64,000 nt of DNA from Undaria pinnatifida (taxonomy: Eukaryota; Sar; Phaeophyceae; Laminariales; Alariaceae): assembly GCA_012845835.1 (NCBI GenBank), contig JABAKD010000037.1, positions 146,799 to 210,798 on the forward strand. Direction: 5' to 3'. Below the pieces are notes generated by a model. That model saw nothing but the letters and a program-made list of their open reading frames with translations. It had not been told where the DNA came from and did no database searches. Positions 58,379 through 64,000 of this stretch are shown here, piece after piece; positions within the stretch are counted from its first letter, which is position 1; each line of letters opens with the position of its first letter. Made by a program: the position numbers and the translations under genes.

Positions 58379-59884
58379 ATGGCATCAACAGCCGAGCCCC
58401 GGCCATGCGCCGCGCCGAGGAGATGGCTTTGGGCCAGGAGCTTCTGTCTTGCGTGCCTCTGCATCCTCTCTGGATGCAGCAACACCACGGACAACACCCA
58501 GACGACCATTCGCGTCGCGGTAGCAACCAACTTCAGGACCACGGCCGACGAGTTGGCGCGGCAGTTCACGGCTCGCAGCGGTCAATCGGTAATCATCAGC
58601 TCGGCCTCCACCGGGGCGCTGTATGCCCAGATCCTCAACGGCGCCCCCTTCGACCTGTTCCTGGCCGCGGACGAGGACCGCCCTCGCCGCCTCGACGATG
58701 ACGGCTTCGTGGTCGAGGACGGCCGTGCCGCCTACGCGCTGGGCCGCCTAGCCCTCTACAGCCGCTCCTTGAACACGGCAGACGGCCCCGAAGTGCTCCG
58801 CTCAGACGCCTATCGCCACTGCGCCATCGCCAACCCGCGCATCGCCCCGTACGGCCACGCGGCGCGCCGGGCGCTCGACAGTCTGGAGGTCACGGATCAC
58901 GTTCACGACCGCCTCGTGAAAGGCAACAGCGTCGCCCAGGCGCTGCAGATGATCGACTCGGGAGCTGCGGAGCTCGGGCTCGTGGCGTGGTCCCAGGTCA
59001 TCGATCAGCCGGAACGATCGTGGCTCGTGCCCGCCGACCGTCACCCCGCCCTGCGGCAGGAGATGGTGCTGCTGGCTCGCACCACGAACGAGGCCGGCGC
59101 CCGCGCGTTCTTCGGGTTCTTGCGCAGCCCCGAGATTCAGCGCTGGATCGCGACCCGCGGCTACGACATCCCCGCGGCCAGCGCGGAGACCAAGACAACG
59201 GCGGCCGCGCGCCCCTTCGACTGGGGGCCGGTGACCTTGACGCTGAAGCTCGCCCTGCTCTCGACCCTGATCCTCCTGGTCATCGGCACGCCCTTGGCAC
59301 TGTGGCTCGCACGCACCCGGTCGCGCCTCGGCCAGATCGCCGGCGCGCTGACAGCGATGCCGCTGGTGATGCCCCCCACTGTGCTCGGGTTCTACCTGCT
59401 GCTGGCCCTCGGCCCGGACTCCCCCATCGGTGGCGCCTGGGAATGGGCGACGCGGGGCACGTTGGTGTTCTCGTTCGCCGGTCTCGTGGTCGGCTCCGTC
59501 GTCTACTCGCTCCCCTTCGTCGTTCAACCCATACAGAACGCGTTCGAGGCCAACGGATCGCGTCCGCTCGAGGTCGCAGCCACGCTCGGGGCCGGCCCGT
59601 GGCGCCGCTTCTTCACCGTGTCACTCCCCATGGCGCGCTCGGCCTACCTGACGGCAGCGACCTTGGGCTTCGCCCACGCCCTCGGCGAATTCGGCGTGGT
59701 CCTGCTGATCGGCGGGAACATCCCGGGGCGCACGAAGGTCGTGAGCATCGCGATCTTCGAACACGTCGAGGCCCTGGAGTACGACCAGGCACACGCCCTC
59801 GCCCTCGGACTCGTTGCGTTCTCGTTCGTGACGCTGCTGTTGGTGTATGGCGCGCGTCGCCGGCACGGAGGCGCGATCCTGTGA
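58379..59884 (+). CDS. modA-modB: Fused molybdate ABC transporter: ModA binding protein plus ModB permease
   Basis: The 501-residue fusion has a signal or anchor segment ending SFCLACLCILSGC (lipobox), then a ModA domain to about residue 265 (IRVAVATNFRTTADELARQF, SGQSVIISSASTGALYAQIL, DLFLAADEDRPRRLDDDGFV, and ARAFFGFLRSPEIQRWIATR). A ModB permease follows: LTLKLALLSTLILLVIGTPL, IAGALTAMPLVMPPTVLGFY, VYSLPFVVQPIQNAFEANGS and the EAA-type loop PLEVAATLGAGPWRRFFTVS, with FAHALGEFGVVLLIGGNIPG. The fusion tethers the binding protein to its own permease and should lie with the ModA part outside. ATG at 58379 (GTG 58376 also possible). modC overlaps by 4 bases. Confidence 0.9.
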   Translation: MASTAEPRPCAAPRRWLWARSFCLACLCILSGCSNTTDNTQTTIRVAVATNFRTTADELARQFTARSGQSVIISSASTGALYAQILNGAPFDLFLAADEDRPRRLDDDGFVVEDGRAAYALGRLALYSRSLNTADGPEVLRSDAYRHCAIANPRIAPYGHAARRALDSLEVTDHVHDRLVKGNSVAQALQMIDSGAAELGLVAWSQVIDQPERSWLVPADRHPALRQEMVLLARTTNEAGARAFFGFLRSPEIQRWIATRGYDIPAASAETKTTAAARPFDWGPVTLTLKLALLSTLILLVIGTPLALWLARTRSRLGQIAGALTAMPLVMPPTVLGFYLLLALGPDSPIGGAWEWATRGTLVFSFAGLVVGSVVYSLPFVVQPIQNAFEANGSRPLEVAATLGAGPWRRFFTVSLPMARSAYLTAATLGFAHALGEFGVVLLIGGNIPGRTKVVSIAIFEHVEALEYDQAHALALGLVAFSFVTLLLVYGARRRHGGAIL

Positions 59885-60960
59885 GCGAAGGGTTGCACGT
59901 GAGCCTTCGGCGCGAGCTGTCGGACTTCGACCTGGACATCGAATTCGACGTACCCGCCCGGGGCGTGACGGCCTTGTTCGGCCCTTCGGGCGCAGGCAAG
60001 ACCACGATCCTGCGCTGCATCGCGGGACTCGACCGGGCGCGGGGTAGCATCCGCTGCGGCGACGCACAGTGGCAAGACGGCAACGGCGTCTTCGTTCCCA
60101 CCCATCGCCGTCGCGTCGGCCTTGTGTTCCAGGAACCCAGCCTGTTCCCGCACCTAGACGTGCGCCGCAACCTCCACTTCGGCCTCGACCTGTGCCCCCC
60201 CGAACAGCGCCGTATCGCCCTGGACGATGCGGTGGCCTGGCTCGCCCTGGACGCCTTGCTCAACCGGCGCCCGGACCGACTGTCCGGGGGGGAGCGCAAG
60301 CGCGTCGCGATGGCGCGCGCCGTTCTGGCCAGCCCGCGCCTGCTGTTGATGGACGAGCCCATGGCCGGCCTCGACGACGCCAGTCGGCGGGAGATCCTGC
60401 CGTACATCGAACGCCTGGATGAACACCTCGGGATCCCCGTGATCCTGGTGAGCCACCGCACGATGGAAGTCCTCAGGCTGGCAGACCACGTGGTGCGGAT
60501 CGATCGGGGCCGTGTCGCCGCCATCGGCGACCCCACCCAGGTGCTGCTCCACCACGCCGCCGAACACGCCGGCGAGGAGCTGGGCTCGGTGCTCCGGGCC
60601 ACGGTCGCCGAGCACGACGACGAGTACGGCCTCACCGCGCTCGATGGCCCCGGCGGCCGCCTGTGGATCGAACGCGTCGACCACTCCCCCGGCACGGCGG
60701 TCTCCGTCGAAGTCCCAGCCCGAGACATCTCGATCGCACGGGAGCCAAACGCCGGCAGCATCCTCAACGTGCTGGAAGGCAAAGTCGAGTCGATCGAACC
60801 AGTGGGTCGAGCGCACTCCCTGGTGCTGCTGCGCTGTGCGGACACGGCACTCCTGGCCCAGATCACGCGCAAGAGTTGCGATCGCCTCGGACTCGCGCCC
60901 GGCCAGACAGTGCACGCCCGCGTGAAAAGCGCCAGCCTGATGCGCACTGGCGAAAGGTGA
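59881..60960 (+). CDS. modC: Molybdate ABC transporter ATP-binding protein ModC
   Basis: The 359-residue ATPase has VTALFGPSGAGKTTILRCIA (Walker A), RVGLVFQEPSLFPHLDVRRN (Q-loop), RLSGGERKRVAMARAVLASP (signature), LLLMDEPMAGLDDASRRE (Walker B) and VILVSHRTMEV (H-loop). The C-terminal domain has the TOBE-type segment NVLEGKVESIEPVGRAHSLV used for molybdate sensing. GTG at 59881 overlaps the modA-modB stop (GTGA). Could also energise the ECF-like protein opposite, since no ECF ATPase is nearby, but this is only a hypothesis. Confidence 0.92.
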   Translation: MSEGLHVSLRRELSDFDLDIEFDVPARGVTALFGPSGAGKTTILRCIAGLDRARGSIRCGDAQWQDGNGVFVPTHRRRVGLVFQEPSLFPHLDVRRNLHFGLDLCPPEQRRIALDDAVAWLALDALLNRRPDRLSGGERKRVAMARAVLASPRLLLMDEPMAGLDDASRREILPYIERLDEHLGIPVILVSHRTMEVLRLADHVVRIDRGRVAAIGDPTQVLLHHAAEHAGEELGSVLRATVAEHDDEYGLTALDGPGGRLWIERVDHSPGTAVSVEVPARDISIAREPNAGSILNVLEGKVESIEPVGRAHSLVLLRCADTALLAQITRKSCDRLGLAPGQTVHARVKSASLMRTGER

Positions 60961-61033
60961 CGGACGTGCCGCCCATCCGGTCGTCCGGTATCATCCGCAC
61001 ACCTGCTTTGCCCCAAACGGGAGACGAAACCCC

Positions 61034-62152
61034 ATGCGTCACAGCCTTCTTGCCCTGGCCCTCGCCTCTGCGCTGCCCGCGCAGGGTGACGTGCTCCTCA
61101 CAATCTCGCCGTTCGACGACCAGCTGCGGTCGGTCGATCCGGTGAGCGGCGCCACGCAAAGTTCGGTCACCGTGAACCTCAACGGCTCCCCGATCGTCGG
61201 CGGCAACGGCCTGGCGCGTGACCCCATCTCCGGCACCCTGTTCGGAGTCGTCGAAGACGGCAACTTCGCGGGCCGCATCCTGATCACCATCGACCCGGCG
61301 ACAGGCATCGCCACCCAGATCGGCAACACCAACGAGCAGATCTCGGCCCTGGCCTTCGACCCCAGCGGTGCGCTGTTCGGCGTGACCGGTGACGGCGGCA
61401 ACGCCCCCGAGGCGCTGTGGGCCATCGACCCCACCAACGCCTCGATGACCCTCGTCACCGGGCTGGGGAACGGCTCCGATGGCGAAGCCTTCACGATCGA
61501 CGGCAACGGCGTCGGCTTCCACGCGTCGGGCTACGGCACGCAAAACGTCGACGAGATCTTCGAATCCGTCGACCTCGGCACCAACGCCGTCGCACCGATC
61601 ACCTGGAATGGCTACGACTTCCAGGAACTCACCGGACTGTGCGTGCTCACCGGCGACAGCTTCCTGGCCTGCGATCTCAACGATGAGCTGCTGCTCATCA
61701 CCAACCGCGGCGACGTCAAGCAGCTCGCGCAGCTCGACCACACCGCGCGGGGCCTGGTGTTCGAGCCGAGCCCGTCCTCGCAGCCCTACTTCAGGTTCTA
61801 CGGCGAAGGCTGCCCCAGCATCACGGGCTTCAGCCCGCTGCTGGCCGGAACCGGCACGCCGGCCATCGGCGGCTCGTTTACCCTCGAGATCCGCTGCGGC
61901 GAGGCCAACCGCTTCGGCATCATCGCGTGGGGCACCTCCAACATCAGCGTGCCGATCCTGACCAACTGCTCGCTGCAGATCGCGCCGACCATCCCGGACA
62001 CGTTCTCGTTCGTGACGGACGCTGCCGGCTCCGCCTCACGCCCGTTCAACGTACCGGCGTTCCTGGCTCCGGGCCCCCTGTACGCCCAGGCCGGTCTCTT
62101 TGAGAGCACGGGTCCGGTCTTCACGAACCCGCTCGAAGTCAACCTTCGCTAG
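61034..62152 (+). CDS. Exported protein with YGEGCP-type C-terminal module
   Basis: The 372-residue protein starts RHSLLALALASALPAQGD, a signal peptide, and has repeated PQQ-like/propeller strands (LITIDPATGIATQIGNTNEQ, LWAIDPTNASMTLVTGLGNG). The last 120 residues begin FRFYGEGCPSITGFSPLLAG, then FTLEIRCGEANRFGIIAWGT and FLAPGPLYAQAGLFESTGPV. Exported proteins ending in this module are common in marine Planctomycetota and may be sorted to the cell surface by it. The leader has GGGAGACGAAACCCC before the ATG. It follows modC by 73 bases on the same strand but looks unrelated. Confidence 0.75.
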   Translation: MRHSLLALALASALPAQGDVLLTISPFDDQLRSVDPVSGATQSSVTVNLNGSPIVGGNGLARDPISGTLFGVVEDGNFAGRILITIDPATGIATQIGNTNEQISALAFDPSGALFGVTGDGGNAPEALWAIDPTNASMTLVTGLGNGSDGEAFTIDGNGVGFHASGYGTQNVDEIFESVDLGTNAVAPITWNGYDFQELTGLCVLTGDSFLACDLNDELLLITNRGDVKQLAQLDHTARGLVFEPSPSSQPYFRFYGEGCPSITGFSPLLAGTGTPAIGGSFTLEIRCGEANRFGIIAWGTSNISVPILTNCSLQIAPTIPDTFSFVTDAAGSASRPFNVPAFLAPGPLYAQAGLFESTGPVFTNPLEVNLR

Positions 62153-62179
62153 TCGCCGACGATCTGGCGACCGAAGACG

Positions 62180-62204
62180 CGAGGCGCCAACTTCGGGCGC
62201 CTCG
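62180..62204 (+). terminator. 9-bp hairpin after the exported-protein gene
   Basis: CGAGGCGCC (62180-62188) pairs with GGCGCCTCG (62196-62204) around a 7-base loop. A second, smaller stem GTCGCC with GGCGAC lies just upstream (about 62153-62171). There is no U-tract; likely the 3' end of the mRNA from 61034. Confidence 0.5.
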
Positions 62205-62402
62205 ACCACCGCAGAGCACTGCCTGGATTTGTCCGCAGGGTGCTCCTGCTCGCGGTGGCCAACGTGTTCATGCTCACGGCGTAACACCTCTTGCTCTTCG
62301 TGCCCTTCACTGCTCTTCGTGCCTTCGCGATCGCGATCATGGGCAGGCCCGTGAGCACGGACTACATCCGGGCCGCGCTGCGTCTGTGCTGCGCCGCCGG
62401 CT
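62205..62402 (+). pseudogene. Possible broken membrane-protein remnant
   Basis: One frame reads like two membrane segments of a single protein broken by a TAA: LPGFVRRVLLLAVANVFMLT, stop, then HLLLFVPFTALRAFAIAIMG and RPVSTDYIRAALRLCCAAG. No start codon with ribosome site, no upstream domain and no family match were found. It could be a decayed gene or chance. It ends at the stop of the minus-strand gene at 62403. Confidence 0.25.
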
Positions 62403-63410
62403 CTACTTCCCGGAACTGACCGGCGCGAGCGAGAGCCTGGCCATTCCCAGGCCGAGGGTGGACTGAGTCACGCGCAGTGACGCCGGCCCATCCTCGCGCT
62501 GCAGCGTGCGCTCGATCACGCGAGCGTCCGTCGACTTGCCCGCCAGCTCCACCACGACGAAGCGCCCGGCCGCGGGGTCGAAGACCGCCGTGAACTCGAG
62601 CGAGACGCGGATGTCCATCGCGACCCGCGCGTCAGAAGACACGTCCGCAGACAGGCCGAGATCCTCGGGGGTCCCCTTGCCCTTGGCCGTCGCCTTCACT
62701 TCGACGTGAACGAGTTCATCCTTGGGGGTCGCTGTGCCCACCACTGTCCACTGCAAGGCCGGACTCTCGAGCAGCGGCGCCATCGCGTTCACCCCGCGGC
62801 GCCGCAACCGGTCACGCTGACGACCACGGACGCCGTTCCCGCTGCCGCCGCGACTGCCGGCCCGCGGCGTCACCTCGTGAAACAGGGCCAGCGCCAGATG
62901 ACGCACCTCGGCCCGCCCCTCGTACTCCGCCCCCGGAGCCACGGCTTTGCCGGGAAGCAGCACGGACAGATCGAACGGGTGAATGCCGCGGGCCGCCCGC
63001 CCGCCCAGCTGACGAAGATCTTCGCCATCGCCCTCCAGAAGAATGAGGCCCCCGTCCTCGCCGCGCACCAGGCGCACGCTGCGGCCGGTGAGCTCACCGG
63101 TGATATCCCGCTTTGCGGGTCCGCTGCGCAGGATGCCCTTCGTCACGCACTCGAGCTTCTCGTAGCGGCGCCACGGACCCTGCCGGACAAAGACGATCTC
63201 CGCCGCGGTCGACCGCTCCGTTCCCCACACGTCGCCCTCACCCTCTGGCTGGACGGCACCGTCCATCCGCACTTCTCGCTCGCCCTTGGACGAGACCGTC
63301 GACGAGATCGAGAATCGCTGCGATGCCCCCGGATCCCGGAGGTGCAGACTGAGTTCCTGGGCGGAAAGAAACGCGGAGCAGGCCGCCAGCGCGGTGAGTC
63401 GTCGGATCAT
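62403..63410 (-). CDS. Exported protein of unknown function
   Basis: The 335-residue protein has a signal peptide (IRRLTALAACSAFLSAQ) and beta-rich mature sequence (SLHLRDPGASQRFSISSTVS, VRLVRGEDGGLILLEGDGED, VAMDIRVSLEFTAVFDPAAG). An arginine/glycine-rich segment (SRGGSGNGVRGRQRDRLRRR, about residues 205-225) interrupts it. No family recognised. ATG at 63410 is supported by the signal peptide; upstream codons are non-signal shadow. Confidence 0.65.
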   Translation of the reverse strand: MIRRLTALAACSAFLSAQELSLHLRDPGASQRFSISSTVSSKGEREVRMDGAVQPEGEGDVWGTERSTAAEIVFVRQGPWRRYEKLECVTKGILRSGPAKRDITGELTGRSVRLVRGEDGGLILLEGDGEDLRQLGGRAARGIHPFDLSVLLPGKAVAPGAEYEGRAEVRHLALALFHEVTPRAGSRGGSGNGVRGRQRDRLRRRGVNAMAPLLESPALQWTVVGTATPKDELVHVEVKATAKGKGTPEDLGLSADVSSDARVAMDIRVSLEFTAVFDPAAGRFVVVELAGKSTDARVIERTLQREDGPASLRVTQSTLGLGMARLSLAPVSSGK

Positions 63411-63518
63411 CGGTTGGTCTCCGACGGATACCCTACCGCGCGAAGGGACTGCACCGCAGCGGCGGTTCCGACTTCGCCACGCGGCCCGGTGCCCAGCACG
63501 GAGACTCAGCACCGAGAC

Positions 63519-63998
63519 TCAGAACCCTTCTCGGGCCCGCATCTCCGCCCGCAGCCCGCGAGCCGAGCAGACGTAGCCGGTGAGCATCGCGCCCAGACAG
63601 AAGAACGTCATCGTCATCGCGCCCCCGCCGAGGATGTTGCGCACGACGAAGGGAGTGACCACCGCGCCATACAGGGCCATCCCGATCCAGGCGTGACCGA
63701 TGCGGTCGGCGCCGGTGACGTGCCACAACAGCCCCGCGACGGGGCCACAGCACATGAGCGGCAGGGTCGTCCCCAGGAATCCGCCCAGGACCAGCCCGAG
63801 GATCGCGAACAGGAGCGTGCCCTCCGTCAGGGTGCGTCGAAACGCCTCGCGTTGGCGGAGCTCCCGTTCCGCAGCGGCCTTCTCCGAGTCCGCCCAGGCC
63901 GCCCGCACCCGGTCCTGTTCGGCCGCCGGTGCGCCCTGGAACGCGGCATCGTCCTCGCGTGGGTCACACCCCGCGGTGAACGTCACGTCGAGGGGCAC
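63519..63998 (-). CDS. Membrane protein, possibly cut at its 5' end by the window edge
   Basis: The visible 159 residues have a soluble charged N-terminal part (EQDRVRAAWADSEKAAAERE) and three or four membrane helices (LLFAILGLVLGGFLGTTLPL, GHAWIGMALYGAVVTPFVVR, MTMTFFCLGAMLTGYVCSAR). GTG at 63998 is two bases from the window edge, so an earlier start outside the window cannot be excluded. No family recognised. It is upstream of the exported protein at 62403 by about 108 bases on the same strand. Confidence 0.6.
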   Translation of the reverse strand: MPLDVTFTAGCDPREDDAAFQGAPAAEQDRVRAAWADSEKAAAERELRQREAFRRTLTEGTLLFAILGLVLGGFLGTTLPLMCCGPVAGLLWHVTGADRIGHAWIGMALYGAVVTPFVVRNILGGGAMTMTFFCLGAMLTGYVCSARGLRAEMRAREGF

Positions 63999-64000
63999 CT

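Overview
The window is high-GC bacterial chromosome (GC estimated by eye at about two thirds) that looks like Planctomycetota, probably the marine lineage whose exported proteins end in a YGxGCP-type C-terminal module (genes at 50912 and 61034). Other support: a Gram-negative envelope (LPS core glycosyltransferases, two Kdo/LPS-kinase-like proteins, a heptosyltransferase, a DUF481 outer-membrane barrel), a Na+-NQR operon, a sigma-54 activator, and homologues of eukaryote-associated families (SUFU, FUN14, class-II-like histone deacetylase, Tsr3). No transposase, integrase, phage gene or CRISPR array was seen. Coding density is high and start/stop overlaps (ATGA, GTGA, TGATG) are very common, so most operons are translationally coupled.

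Layout. 1-4.8 kb: PDZ protein (cut by the window edge), dGTPase, FUN14 protein, MscS channel, DUF481 protein. 4.9-10.6 kb: a minus-strand LPS core operon (GT2, GT4, LPS kinase, CgeB-like GT, GT4). 10.6-11.9 kb: mazG and a structured intergenic region ending in a strong terminator. 11.9-21.9 kb: TPR lipoprotein, then a long minus-strand operon nqrM-nqrABCDEF-apbE-(frameshifted cREC receiver)-histone deacetylase, preceded by an acyl carrier protein. 21.9-22.0 kb: tRNA-Sec(UCA). 22.2-27.6 kb: large Ser/Thr kinase-ATPase, a second LPS kinase, and a GT9 heptosyltransferase across a hairpin-rich divergent promoter region. 27.6-34.5 kb: HEAT protein, bacterial Tsr3 homologue, SUFU protein, endonuclease III, GFA protein, enoyl-CoA hydratase, Lon with a lysine-rich tail. 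34.5-36.6 kb: glycerol kinase whose leader carries three tandem copies of a structured RNA. 36.6-47.3 kb: exported protein, sigma-54 activator with an IscU-like partner and a tiny lipoprotein, lysA, FliA-like sigma factor, then ybeY-phoH-cdsA-uppS-purA. 47.6-55.5 kb: sigma-like/TPR protein, lipoprotein, HyuB, exported repeat protein, isopropylmalate/isocitrate dehydrogenase family enzyme, membrane-anchored carboxypeptidase-regulatory-like protein. 55.5-61.0 kb: a molybdenum locus (storage proteins mosA/mosB with a fused ECF membrane protein, divergent from a modA-modB fusion and modC). 61-64 kb: exported proteins and a truncated membrane protein.

The features most likely to be new are the three-copy RNA upstream of glpK, the molybdenum locus with its fused ECF protein and RGG-rich insert, and the enlarged nqr operon. 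Two probable single-base frameshifts (13.99 kb and 52.67 kb) should be checked against reads before biological conclusions are drawn.
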